64,000 nt of DNA from Rhodanobacteraceae bacterium (GTDB lineage Bacteria; Pseudomonadota; Gammaproteobacteria; Xanthomonadales; Rhodanobacteraceae): NCBI GenBank assembly GCA_030167125.1, contig CP126531.1, positions 2,046,001 to 2,110,000 on the forward strand, read 5' to 3'. Below the pieces are notes generated by a model. It did not search any database. It was not told the DNA's origin and was given only the letters and a program-made list of their open reading frames with translations. Below, one piece after another: positions 52,989 through 64,000 of this stretch; position 1 is the stretch's first letter, and the number at the start of each line of letters is the position of its first letter. The translations under genes were made by a program, and so were the position numbers.

Positions 52989-53264
52989 TCAGCGGACGTA
53001 CACGCGGCGCCTTCTGCCCGATGCAGGCGACAGGTCGATCAGCAGCGCGATCACGATCCCGATGATCGGGATCAGCGTCCACTGTCCATGGAACCAGTGC
53101 TGCACCGCGGTGTACCAGAGCAACGTGGTCGGCAGGAAAATGAAGCCCAGCACCGGCCACAGCGCGACGTTGAAGATGCCGCTGAACCATTGCGTGAACA
53201 ACCACAGCAGCACGATCACCACGCGCGGCACGCACAGCGCGAGCAGGACCATCAGGCAAGGCAT
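52989..53264 (-). CDS. Small membrane protein, 91 residues
   Basis: The start ATG 53264 has AAGGAG upstream. The protein has a first hydrophobic helix ([20 protein letters not shown]), a second ([20 protein letters not shown]) and a third ([15 protein letters not shown]), then a basic tail [10 protein letters not shown]. The tail suggests a cytoplasmic C-terminus. I do not recognise a named family with certainty. A longer frame to 53570 exists but upstream of 53264 it crosses repeat and riboswitch sequence in antisense. Confidence 0.7.
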   Translation of the reverse strand: MPCLMVLLALCVPRVVIVLLWLFTQWFSGIFNVALWPVLGFIFLPTTLLWYTAVQHWFHGQWTLIPIIGIVIALLIDLSPASGRRRRVYVR

Positions 53265-53343
53265 GGCGGGCTCCTTTTCGTCACGGGCGGCCGATGCTAC
53301 CCCATACGGAGATGAACGAACCATCGTCCGACCAAGCAAAAAG

Positions 53344-53407
53344 ACGGGACCGGGGACCGGGGACCGGAAAAGCTTCGTGCTCGCGGGCGTTTGGTCCACG
53401 GTCCCGT
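53344..53407. repeat. Short relative of the 21047-21223 inverted-repeat element
   Basis: ACGGGACCGGGGACC (53344-53358) is matched by GGTCCACGGTCCCGT (53393-53407), its reverse complement with one difference. The same GGGACCGGGGACC arm ends the 177-bp element beside lepA. This copy ends 10 bp before the gcvP -10 hexamer. Confidence 0.65.
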
Positions 53408-53417
53408 TGCTCGCCTG

Positions 53418-53423
53418 TATAAT
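53418..53423 (+). promoter_or_regulatory. Probable -10 of the gcvP riboswitch transcript
   Basis: TATAAT, a perfect consensus, lies 6 bp before the first aptamer. The matching -35 would fall inside the right arm of the GGGACC repeat and has no good consensus at 17 bp; TTGGTC at 53391-53396 is the nearest candidate, with a 21-bp spacer. Confidence 0.55.
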
Positions 53424-53428
53424 TGCGC

Positions 53429-53600
53429 GGTGGTGGAAGAAGCGGTGCAACCGCTGCCGAAGGCGCAACGCCCGTAATCGCTCAGGCCCGATACCACCCC
53501 ATCCAAAACTCTGGAGAGACCGGCTTTCGTGCATCGAAAGAACCGGCGCCGAAGGGGCAAGCAGCACCACGCTGCGAAACTCTCAGGCCAAAGGACAGAG
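53429..53600 (+). ncRNA. Tandem glycine riboswitch upstream of gcvP
   Basis: Two glycine aptamers lie in a row. Aptamer I spans about 53429-53498, closed by GGTGGT with ACCACC, and contains GCTGCCGAAGGCGCAACGCC and TCGCTCAGG. Aptamer II spans about 53509-53600, closed by CTCTG with CAGAG, and contains CTCTGGAGAG, GCCGAAGGGGCAAGC and AAACTCTCAGGCCAAAGGAC, the classic gcvT-motif strings. Glycine binding normally switches on glycine-cleavage genes. A perfect 8-bp hairpin, AGAAAACA with TGTTTTCT (about 53609-53630), follows and may be part of the expression platform. Confidence 0.93.
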
Positions 53601-53632
53601 GGGCAAGAAGAAAACACCTCGATGTTTTCTGT

Positions 53633-53705
53633 GGTCATTCCCCGCAAGCGGGAATCCAGTGCCTTTCCCTGCAAAGACACTGGGTCCCGGCTTTCGCCGG
53701 GATGA
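53633..53705. repeat. Dispersed palindromic repeat between riboswitch and gcvP
   Basis: GTCATTCCCCGCAAGCGGGAATCCAGTG contains CATTCCC/CGGGAAT-type palindromes. It is followed by CACTGGGTCCCGGC, TTTCG and GCCGGGATGAC. Outer and inner arms pair to a long cruciform. A partial relative (TCATTCC..CCAGTGCCTTTCGTC) lies at about 18995-19060. It separates the riboswitch from the gcvP start by 110 bp. Confidence 0.75.
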
Positions 53706-53745
53706 CGAGTATGTGAATTGCCACTCCGCTGCCCCGGAACCCGCC

Positions 53746-56679
<2,934 letters not shown>

Positions 56680-56697
56680 CTGCCGCTGCGAACAAAT

Positions 56698-56817
56698 CAA
56701 AAGCCATCCCCCTCAATCCCCCTTCCTCTGGAAGGGGGAAAAAAAGCGGTGCACGCCGCAGCTTTCTCACCCACTTCCGAAGGAAGGGGGTCGCGCCGCA
56801 GGCGCGGGGGGATGTGG
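56698..56817. repeat. Dispersed repeats between gcvP and the sirtuin gene
   Basis: AAAAGCCATCCCCCTCAATC followed by CCCCCTTCC..GGAAGGGGGAA occupies about 56698-56743 and repeats the unit at 32802-32857. A second palindromic part, with ACTTCCGAAGGAAGG and GCGCCGCAGGCGCGGGGGGA, follows at 56770-56815. It contains the stop and last codons of the sirtuin gene. Confidence 0.75.
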
Positions 56818-57696
56818 GTGTTGCAAGACAGCCATCAACACCTCGCCGCACTCGCGATCCAGCTTGAAAGCAAACAGCTCGTCGCCGCGCGTGCGGCCGC
56901 GGTTGACTGCGACGACTTCGACACCGCGCGCGTGCGCCGCGCGCACCAGCCGGAAACTCGACCACACCATCAATGACGATCCGGCGACCAGCACGCCGTC
57001 GGCGGATTCGACCGCGGCCAGCGCCGCGGCGGTCGTTTCGCGCGGAACCGATTCGCCGTAGAACACCACGTCCGGCTTCAGCATGCCGCCGCACACTTCG
57101 CATGCGGGCACGTTGAACACGCCGAAGTCGATGCCTTCGAGTTCGGCGTCGCCATCCGGCGCGATGCGCGCGGCTGCGGCGTCCCATCCGGGATTCGCTT
57201 CGCGCAGGCGTTGCTGGAATGCATCGCGGTCGAAGCGATGATCCTGGGCAAGGCAGCGCACAACATCCAGCCGCCCATGCAGGTCGATCACGTTGCGGCT
57301 GCCGGCGCGCTGATGCAGGCGATCGACGTTCTGGGTGACGATCTGCGCAATGCGTCCGGTTTGCTCCAGCCGCGCCAGCGCGACATGCGCCGCGCTCGGC
57401 CGCGCCGCCGCGAACATCGGCCAGCCCGCGAAGCTCCGCGCCCAATAACGCTTGCGCACAGCTTCGCTTCCCACGAAGTCGCGATACTGCACCGGCGGCG
57501 AACGCTTCCAGTTGCCGTCGCCGTCGCGGTAATCGGGAATGCCGGATTCGGTGCTGACACCCGCGCCGGTGATCGCGGTGACGCGCGAACGCGCGGCCAG
57601 CCACGCCACGAGCCGTTGTTCCATGTTGGCATCGGGTTCAACGCCGGCCGAAACCGGATTCACGCGATCCGTTGTCCTCGTATCTGGCATTTTCAC
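56767..57696 (-). CDS. Sir2-family NAD-dependent protein deacylase
   Basis: A 309-residue sirtuin. The NAD-binding start is AITGAGVSTESGIPDYRDGD, then TQNVDRLHQRAGSRNVIDLH with the catalytic His. GSSLMVWSSFRLV and VAVNRGRTRGDEL complete the Rossmann fold. Only one zinc CxxC pair (CEVCGG) is obvious, with another Cys in VRCLAQDH. The last 14 or so codons (PPAPAARPPSFGSG) are read from a dispersed repeat, which also supplies the stop. ATG 57624 is an alternative start. Function: removal of acyl groups from Lys using NAD. Confidence 0.9.
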   Translation of the reverse strand: MKMPDTRTTDRVNPVSAGVEPDANMEQRLVAWLAARSRVTAITGAGVSTESGIPDYRDGDGNWKRSPPVQYRDFVGSEAVRKRYWARSFAGWPMFAAARPSAAHVALARLEQTGRIAQIVTQNVDRLHQRAGSRNVIDLHGRLDVVRCLAQDHRFDRDAFQQRLREANPGWDAAAARIAPDGDAELEGIDFGVFNVPACEVCGGMLKPDVVFYGESVPRETTAAALAAVESADGVLVAGSSLMVWSSFRLVRAAHARGVEVVAVNRGRTRGDELFAFKLDRECGEVLMAVLQHPHPPAPAARPPSFGSG

Positions 57697-57769
57697 ACTC
57701 TGACAGCCGCGTCAATCCAGCCCGGACTGTAGTTCAAAACCGCACTTGCATCGGGCATGGCACCGTCGT

Positions 57770-57790
57770 AGTATAACGTATGTTATAACT
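57770..57790. promoter_or_regulatory. Palindrome over the AbrB/Doc promoter
   Basis: AGTATAAC-GTAT-GTTATAACT is a near-perfect palindrome 17 bp before the antitoxin ATG, with TATAAC usable as a -10 in either direction. Its place fits autoregulation by the AbrB-type antitoxin. Confidence 0.5.
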
Positions 57791-57807
57791 CGCTCGACGA
57801 GGCTGCC

Positions 57808-58032
57808 ATGAAGCTCAAAGTCACCGCCATCGGCAATTCTTCCGGCGTCATCCTGCCCAGGGAATTGCTGGCGCGCCTGCGCGTGGAAAGGGGCGACGAG
57901 TTGTACGCGCTGGAAACACCCGACGGCATCCGCCTCACCACCTACGATCCCAAGCTGGCCGCGCAGATGGAAGTGGCGGAGAAGATCATGCGCAGGGATC
58001 GCGCCGTGCTGCACAAGCTGGCGGAAAGTTGA
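57808..58032 (+). CDS. AbrB/MazE-type antitoxin
   Basis: A 74-residue protein with the swapped-hairpin AbrB fold: MKLKVTAIGNSSGVILPREL followed by LARLRVERGDELYALETPDG. This is the canonical DNA-binding part. The C-terminal helix (AAQMEVAEKIMRRDRAVLHK) is the probable toxin-neutralising segment. GAGG lies seven bases before the ATG. The Doc-like toxin follows directly, so the pair is a type II toxin-antitoxin module. Confidence 0.9.
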   Translation: MKLKVTAIGNSSGVILPRELLARLRVERGDELYALETPDGIRLTTYDPKLAAQMEVAEKIMRRDRAVLHKLAES

Positions 58033-58037
58033 CGGCG

Positions 58038-58469
58038 ATGATCGCCTGGGTCGATAAGCCATTGGCGCTTGCCATCCACGATCGCCAACTCGCCGAACAC
58101 GGCGGCACTGCGGGTGTGCGCGACGAGAAGTTGCTGGAGTCCGCGCTTGCGCGCCCCCAACAACTTTACGCCTATGGCGATCCGGCTCCGGATTTGGCCG
58201 ATCTTGCGGCGAGCCTTGCATTCGGGCTCGCGCGCAATCACCCGTTCGTGGACGGCAACAAACGTACGGCGCACGTTTGCTACCGCGTGTTCCTTGCGCT
58301 CAACGATATCGAAATGACGGCGAGTGATGAAGAAAAATACACCGTCATGCGTGCCCTCGCCGAAGGCTCGCTTTCCGAAAGGAAATTCGCCGCCTGGTTG
58401 CGTCAGCACCTCGAGCCTGCGTCGGGCCACCGGGTTCATGAACCACGCGCGCGTTACGCGCGCCGCTGA
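58038..58469 (+). CDS. Doc/Fic-family toxin (death-on-curing)
   Basis: A 143-residue Fic-fold protein. The active-site motif is HPFVDGNKRTA (HxFxDGNKR type, as in Doc), within ARNHPFVDGNKRTAHVCYRV. Doc phosphorylates elongation factor Tu, while other Fic proteins AMP-ylate targets. The DGNKR form fits Doc. I use ATG 58038 because GGAAAG lies upstream; a TTG at 58029 overlapping the antitoxin stop is possible. The C-terminus overlaps the convergent DUF2784 gene by 16 bp. Confidence 0.92.
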   Translation: MIAWVDKPLALAIHDRQLAEHGGTAGVRDEKLLESALARPQQLYAYGDPAPDLADLAASLAFGLARNHPFVDGNKRTAHVCYRVFLALNDIEMTASDEEKYTVMRALAEGSLSERKFAAWLRQHLEPASGHRVHEPRARYARR

Positions 58470-58846
58470 TTCGTGTGCCGTCGCCGCGGCAATCGCGGCC
58501 GGACGAAGATCCACAGCGCGATCACGTACACGAACACCGCGACATACGCGGCCGCGAAGACCCGCAACGGCAGCGGCCAGTAGATCAGCCGATTGATCCA
58601 CGAAGCGATCAGCGGCTGTACGTGCGACGCGCCCGAGGCAGCGTCTTGCCAGATCGTCAAAAAGCATGCGCGTCCCAGCAGCGCCTGCGACGCGACCACC
58701 GCCAGGCTCAGCAGGTGCGCCAGCCGCCACCAGAATTCGCGCACCCAGCGCCAACGGCGCCACGCGCCGATCGGGATCAGCACGCAACCCGCAATGTTGA
58801 ACGCGATGATCGCGAGATGGAACGCGAGGATGGACAGTGCGGCCAT
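58454..58846 (-). CDS. DUF2784 membrane protein
   Basis: A 130-residue protein with four hydrophobic segments. It starts MAALSILAFHLAIIAFNIAG and has WRLAHLLSLAVVASQALLGR with a nearby Cys, and FLTIWQDAASG, the features of DUF2784. The tail is basic (VRPRLPRRRHTNQRRA). Function is unknown. It overlaps the end of the Doc-like gene on the opposite strand. Confidence 0.8.
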   Translation of the reverse strand: MAALSILAFHLAIIAFNIAGCVLIPIGAWRRWRWVREFWWRLAHLLSLAVVASQALLGRACFLTIWQDAASGASHVQPLIASWINRLIYWPLPLRVFAAAYVAVFVYVIALWIFVRPRLPRRRHTNQRRA

Positions 58847-58892
58847 GCGTGATTCTGGCGGCCGCGCGCATTCGGGACAAAACCAGGAGGGA

Positions 58893-60236
58893 TCAAGCCA
58901 TCGTCACGAACTCCTCCGCCGAAGTCGGGTGGATCGCGACGGTTTTCAGGAAATCGGCGTACGTCGCGCCCATCTTCACGGCGACGGCGAAGCCCTGCAG
59001 CATTTCGTCCATGCCCGGCCCGATGCCGTGCAGCCCGACGATGCGCTCGTCCTCGCCCACGCACACCAGCTTCATGAAGGTCTTGCCTTCGCGGCCGGCC
59101 AGCGACCACAGCATCGGCGGGAAACGTGTCTTGTGGATCTTCACCGCGTCGCCGTACTGCTTGCGCGCCTCGGCCTCCGACAATCCCACGCTGCCGATCG
59201 GCGGATGCGAGAACACCACGCTCGGGATGTTTGAATAGCCGAGATGCGCGTCCGGCTTGCCGCCGAACAGGCGATCGGCAAGCTGCCGGCCTGCAGCGAT
59301 CGCGACCGGCGTCAGCGCGGGTTTGCCGTTGACGTCACCGATCGCGTACACGCCTTCCGCCGACGTGTTTTCGTAATCGTCCGTGACGATTTCGTGGATC
59401 TTGCCGAACTTCACGCCCGCCGCGTCCAGGTGCAGCGATTCCACGTTCGGCAAGCGCCCGATCGCGCTGATGACGCAATCATACGGGCCGTGCCGCTCGT
59501 GGTCCGAGCAATCCATCCACAAGGCGCCGCCGTCGCGGCTCACGCCCTTGGCCGCACAGCCTTCGTGATGCACGATGCCTTCGGCCTGCATCATTTCGCC
59601 GAGCGCGTTGCCGAGATCGGCGTCGAAGCGCGACAACAAGCCGTTGCGCGTGAACAACTCGACCTCGGAACCCAGCGCGCGCAGCACGCCCGCCAGTTCG
59701 ACGCCGATGTAGCCACCGCCGATCACGCCGACGCGTTGCGGGCGCTCGCTCAACTTGAAGAATCCGTCGGAGTCGATGGTGAATTCGCCGCCTGGCAAGT
59801 GGTACGGACGCGGACGCGAACCGGTCGCGATGACGATGTGCGGCGCGTGGTAATCCTTGTCGCCAGCGCGCAGCGCGTGCGCGCCGGTGAAACGTGCCGG
59901 CGCGGGCACGTACGCGATGCCGAGTTCGCGCAGGCGGTTCGCATACGAGGTACGCGAGCGCAGCACGTAGGCCTCGCGGTGGCCCACGAACGTGGCCCAA
60001 TCCAGCGCGCCGGGTGACACATCGAACCCGACCGCCTGCGCCATCCGCTGCGCGTCGGCCAGTTCCGCCGCGTGCCACATCGCCTTCTTCGGCACGCAGC
60101 CGCGGTTGACGCAAGTACCGCCCAATTCGTTCGGCTCGAACAGCGTCACTTTCGCGCCGTGCCGCGCCGCGCGGATCGCGGTCGCGAGTCCGCCCGAACC
60201 ACCGCCGATCACCAGCAAATCCGATTGGATGGCCAT
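58893..60236 (-). CDS. gor: Glutathione-disulfide reductase
   Basis: A 447-residue flavoprotein that reduces glutathione disulfide with NADPH. FAD-binding [20 protein letters not shown], redox-active disulfide [18 protein letters not shown]-binding [20 protein letters not shown], second FAD motif [10 protein letters not shown], and the C-terminal [11 protein letters not shown] with the catalytic His are all present. HPTSAEE is typical of glutathione reductase rather than lipoamide dehydrogenase. ATG 60236 with GGAACGGG upstream is preferred over the longer frame to 60317. Confidence 0.93.
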   Translation of the reverse strand: MAIQSDLLVIGGGSGGLATAIRAARHGAKVTLFEPNELGGTCVNRGCVPKKAMWHAAELADAQRMAQAVGFDVSPGALDWATFVGHREAYVLRSRTSYANRLRELGIAYVPAPARFTGAHALRAGDKDYHAPHIVIATGSRPRPYHLPGGEFTIDSDGFFKLSERPQRVGVIGGGYIGVELAGVLRALGSEVELFTRNGLLSRFDADLGNALGEMMQAEGIVHHEGCAAKGVSRDGGALWMDCSDHERHGPYDCVISAIGRLPNVESLHLDAAGVKFGKIHEIVTDDYENTSAEGVYAIGDVNGKPALTPVAIAAGRQLADRLFGGKPDAHLGYSNIPSVVFSHPPIGSVGLSEAEARKQYGDAVKIHKTRFPPMLWSLAGREGKTFMKLVCVGEDERIVGLHGIGPGMDEMLQGFAVAVKMGATYADFLKTVAIHPTSAEEFVTMA

Positions 60237-60435
60237 GCCCGTTCCGTCTGCCCGAACACCGCCAGAACATCGGGGTGGCCCGCGCGAAATCAACCTTTCC
60301 CCGCCCACGGAATGCAATCCGGCGAAGCTGGAATATCCCGTCGATTCCGGGCATCGTCATTCGTCGCCATCATGGGCGCCACAGAATGAAGCGCCGCCGG
60401 AGACTTTCCACCGCCACCACGACGAGGATCGAGAC

Positions 60436-60930
60436 ATGCCCAGCGTCCACGCAAAGAGAAATATCGCGGTTTGCCTGTGGTTCGACGGCCAGGCCGAAGA
60501 GGCCGCCAACTTCTATGCCGAAACTTTTCCGGATTCGCACGTGGATGCCGTGCACCGCGCGCCCGGCGACTACCCGGCCGGCCAGCAAGGCCAGGTCCTG
60601 ACGGTGGAATTCACGGTACTCGGCATGCCGTTCCTCGGCCTGAACGGCGGGCCGCAATTCAAGTTCGACGAGGCGGTGTCGTTCCAGGTCTACACGCGCG
60701 ACCAGGCCGAAACCGACCGCCTGTGGAACGCGATCGTCGGCAATGGCGGCGCGGAAAGCGAGTGCGGCTGGTGCAAGGACCGCTTCGGCCTGTCGTGGCA
60801 GATCACCCCGCGCGCCTTGATGGACGCGTTCACCGACCCCGATCGCGCTGCCGCCAAACGCGCCTTCGACGCGATGATGACGATGCGCAAGATCGACATC
60901 GCCAAGATCGAGGCCGCAAGGCGCGGATGA
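60436..60930 (+). CDS. PhnB-like VOC-superfamily protein
   Basis: A 164-residue protein from ATG 60436 (GAGGATC upstream). It has AVCLWFDGQAEEAANFYAET, the start of the 3-demethylubiquinone-methyltransferase-like (PhnB) group, then VEFTVLGMPFLGLNGGPQFK and DEAVSFQVYTRDQAETDRLW, and ends with FGLSWQITPRALMDAF. Members share the glyoxalase/dioxygenase fold, mostly without known activity. A 200-bp gap to gor holds no recognisable signal. The gene is convergent with purA. Confidence 0.85.
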   Translation: MPSVHAKRNIAVCLWFDGQAEEAANFYAETFPDSHVDAVHRAPGDYPAGQQGQVLTVEFTVLGMPFLGLNGGPQFKFDEAVSFQVYTRDQAETDRLWNAIVGNGGAESECGWCKDRFGLSWQITPRALMDAFTDPDRAAAKRAFDAMMTMRKIDIAKIEAARRG

Positions 60931-60942
60931 TCGACCGCATTT

Positions 60943-60972
60943 CCGTCGTCCCGGTTTGCACCGGGACGACGG
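60943..60972. repeat. Perfect 13-bp palindrome between convergent genes
   Basis: CCGTCGTCCCGGT and ACCGGGACGACGG pair without mismatch around a TTGC loop, midway between the stops of the PhnB-like gene and purA. No T-run follows on either strand. It may stop transcription from both sides or be another dispersed palindromic unit. Confidence 0.65.
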
Positions 60973-60975
60973 GCA

Positions 60976-62313
<1,338 letters not shown>

Positions 62314-63201
62314 TCAATGTTTTGCCGGCGTCGCGTTGTCACTCGCGGCGCCCGCATCCACGGCCTGCATGAAGGGCGAGCCCTTGTCCAGCACGACCAC
62401 CGCGCCGCCGCCGCTGAAACTGTTGCGCCACGCATCGAGGGCGCTCCAGTAGCGGAAGAACTGCGGGTCCTTGGCGGATGCCGCCGCGTAGATTTTCGCC
62501 GCCTCGGCATCGCCGTCGCCGCGTATCGCCGCTGCGGCCTGGTTCGCGGCCGCGAGCACCTGTTCGTTGTCCGCATCGCCCTGCGCACGGATGGCCGCGG
62601 CCTCGGCTTCGCCTTGCGCGCGCACGCTGCCGGCCGCCGCCTGCGCTTCGGCGGTCATGCGCTTGTACACGGAAGCCAGCGCCTCTTCGGGCGGCAGCAC
62701 GCGGCCGACGCCGACACCGAGTACGTCGATACCCAGTTTGCTGCGCAATGCCGCGCCGACGTCGCTGCGCACCTTCGCACCCATGCCCTCGCTGGTTGCA
62801 GCCAGCACTGCGGACAAGTCATTGTCCGCGACTTCATCGCGCAGCGCATTTCTCACCAGCGGCTCGATCTGCTGCGTGGCCTGCAGCTCATCGCCGGTTG
62901 TCGCATTGAAATAGGTGAGGGCGTCGGCGATCCGCCAGCGCACGTGGAAGCCCACCCGCACGGCGTGGCCATCACGGGTCTTGCAGTCGCCGGGTTCGGC
63001 CTGCGAGATGATTTCGCGCGTGTCGTACACGCTGACGTCCTGCACGAACGGCAGCTTGAAGTGCAGGCCGGGACCGATGCCGGCAGCTTCCACGCGGCCG
63101 AACCGCGACAGCACCGCGGCGTGGCCTTCGCCGACGACATAGATGCTGTTGGCGCCCAGCAGCGCCAGCACGATGATCACGATGGGAAGCGCGTATTTCA
63201 T
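62314..63201 (-). CDS. hflC: FtsH-regulating protein HflC
   Basis: A 295-residue SPFH/prohibitin-family protein, anchored by one N-terminal helix (LPIVIIVLALLGANSIYVV) with the bulk in the periplasm. With HflK it forms a cage around the FtsH protease. It has GRVEAAGIGPGLHFKLPFVQ, YDTREI and the Ala/Glu/Gln-rich coiled coil (AEAQAAAGSVRAQGEAEAAA). The C-terminus has RYWSALDAWRNSF. The start follows the hflK stop directly with no gap. Confidence 0.94.
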   Translation of the reverse strand: MKYALPIVIIVLALLGANSIYVVGEGHAAVLSRFGRVEAAGIGPGLHFKLPFVQDVSVYDTREIISQAEPGDCKTRDGHAVRVGFHVRWRIADALTYFNATTGDELQATQQIEPLVRNALRDEVADNDLSAVLAATSEGMGAKVRSDVGAALRSKLGIDVLGVGVGRVLPPEEALASVYKRMTAEAQAAAGSVRAQGEAEAAAIRAQGDADNEQVLAAANQAAAAIRGDGDAEAAKIYAAASAKDPQFFRYWSALDAWRNSFSGGGAVVVLDKGSPFMQAVDAGAASDNATPAKH

Positions 63202-64000
63202 TCAGTCGATCCCGTTCACGCCGGGCCCGGAAGTGATCGGCTCCGCAGCCGATGCCGACGCGGCCGGTTGCGCGGATGCCGACGCGGGCGCGCTGCCGAC
63301 GGAACTCGCAGGCGCCGGATGCTGCACCGGGAACTGCACGATCACGTTGCCCGAACCGGTATTGACGACGACGTGGTTTTTCGTCAGCACCTCGCGCATC
63401 GTGTCCAGCCACAAGCGGTGCCGCGTCACCTGCGGCGCCGCCTGGTATTGCGGCAGGATCTGATCGAAGCGCGCGACTGCCGTGTTGGCCTCGGCCACGG
63501 CCTGGCGGCGACCGGTTTCGGCATCGGCCTTGATGGAAACCGCCTGCTCCTTCGCCTTGAGCTTGCCGCTCGCCACTTCGGCGCGCGCAGCGGCCTGCGC
63601 CGTCGCCGCGTTGTCGCGCGCCGCGGAGATTCCGGCGAAAGCCTGCTTCACGTCCGACGGCACGCCGATGTCCTGCACCTCGACGCCGCTCACGGTCACG
63701 CCGATGTTCCCGTTCGCGTCCGTCGCGGAGCCTTGCAACCGTGCAAGGATTTCCGCGGCCAGCTTGTTGCCGTCGACGCGCCCGGACGGACACGGGAAAT
63801 CCAGGTCGTCGATCAGGCATTGCAGCTTGTGCGAACCCACCGCCGCGCGCACGGCCGCCGTGGCCGCATCGCGCATGACCTGTTCGGCGTCGCGCGTGCC
63901 GAACAGGAACCGCCGCACGTCGGTGATCTTGTAATGCACGTCGTAATCGACCAGCACCAGTTGTCCATCGCCGGTGAGCAGGCGCGCCTCGTCGCTGACG
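63202..64000 (-). CDS. hflK: FtsH-regulating protein HflK (partial)
   Basis: The C-terminal 265 codons of HflK; the N-terminus lies beyond the right edge, as the frame is open at 64000 (LLTGDGQLVLVDYDVHYKIT). SPFH features include RRFLFGTRDAEQVMRDAATA, VGSHKLQCLIDDLDFPCPSG and VSGVEVQDIGVPSDVKQAFA, then a coiled coil ending FDQILPQYQAAPQVTRHRLW. The end is an Ala/Ser/Pro-rich tail. An inserted Cys pair (LQCLIDDLDFPCPSG) is unusual for a family whose segment here normally lacks it, though I cannot verify this without alignment. Confidence 0.93.
   Translation of the reverse strand, partial: VSDEARLLTGDGQLVLVDYDVHYKITDVRRFLFGTRDAEQVMRDAATAAVRAAVGSHKLQCLIDDLDFPCPSGRVDGNKLAAEILARLQGSATDANGNIGVTVSGVEVQDIGVPSDVKQAFAGISAARDNAATAQAAARAEVASGKLKAKEQAVSIKADAETGRRQAVAEANTAVARFDQILPQYQAAPQVTRHRLWLDTMREVLTKNHVVVNTGSGNVIVQFPVQHPAPASSVGSAPASASAQPAASASAAEPITSGPGVNGID

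Noticed and set aside
53062..53745. A longer gcvP reading frame starting at 53062
   Set aside because: It would run through the antisense of a small membrane gene, a repeat and the glycine riboswitch. The conserved P-protein sequence begins at 53746.

Overview
The window is GC-rich, densely coded DNA from a gammaproteobacterium, most likely Xanthomonadales/Rhodanobacteraceae. That placement is an inference from the minus-strand order lepA, lepB, DUF4845 gene, rnc, era, recO, from the exported TGSxxPxxxC-type protein, and from an ECF sigma factor paired with a TPR-tailed Ser/Thr kinase. It was not tested by alignment.

Region 1 (1-8439) is the integrase end of a prophage or prophage remnant, all on the minus strand. 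It holds a large virion protein cut by the window edge, a decayed SSB-like fragment, a RepA-like ATPase, coupled small genes, an excisionase-like HTH gene with a palindromic operator, more small genes and a tyrosine integrase. It ends in a plus-strand 3' fragment of tRNA-Val(CAC), which I read as the attachment site. The intact tRNA should lie left of the window.

Region 2 (8454-30200) is core chromosome: an isochorismatase-family hydrolase, rlmD, a DegV protein, a YdbL/YdbH pair, a receiver-Hpt protein, the recO-era-rnc-DUF4845-lepB-lepA cluster, coaD, rsmD, ftsY, an AsmA-like gene, mutY, yggX, a fatty acid hydroxylase, and a Tat-exported multicopper oxidase followed by a His-rich secreted protein.

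Region 3 (30438-41640) holds tRNA-Phe, an alkyltransferase-like gene, a frameshifted small membrane protein, rlmB, rnr, a di-haem cytochrome c, the kinase/ECF pair, a periplasmic peroxiredoxin, and tRNA-Leu with a clear promoter and terminator.

Region 4 (41745-50580) is accessory. It has a Phd/VapC toxin-antitoxin pair and a GFA/CPBP-protease/TetR cassette bracketed by a 139-bp direct repeat of the 3' end of an RND efflux gene. The efflux operon follows (outer-membrane factor, fusion protein, RND pump). The TetR palindrome resembles a site upstream of that operon.

Region 5 (50580-64000) holds an S9 dipeptidyl-peptidase, a tandem glycine riboswitch driving gcvP, a sirtuin, an AbrB/Doc toxin-antitoxin pair, glutathione reductase, a PhnB-like protein, purA and hflC/hflK (hflK cut by the right edge).

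A recurring theme is a set of short palindromic dispersed repeats. They sit between genes and also inside or at the edges of coding sequences: in frame inside gcvP, in the 5' end of the efflux fusion-protein gene, and forming the C-terminal codons of the sirtuin.
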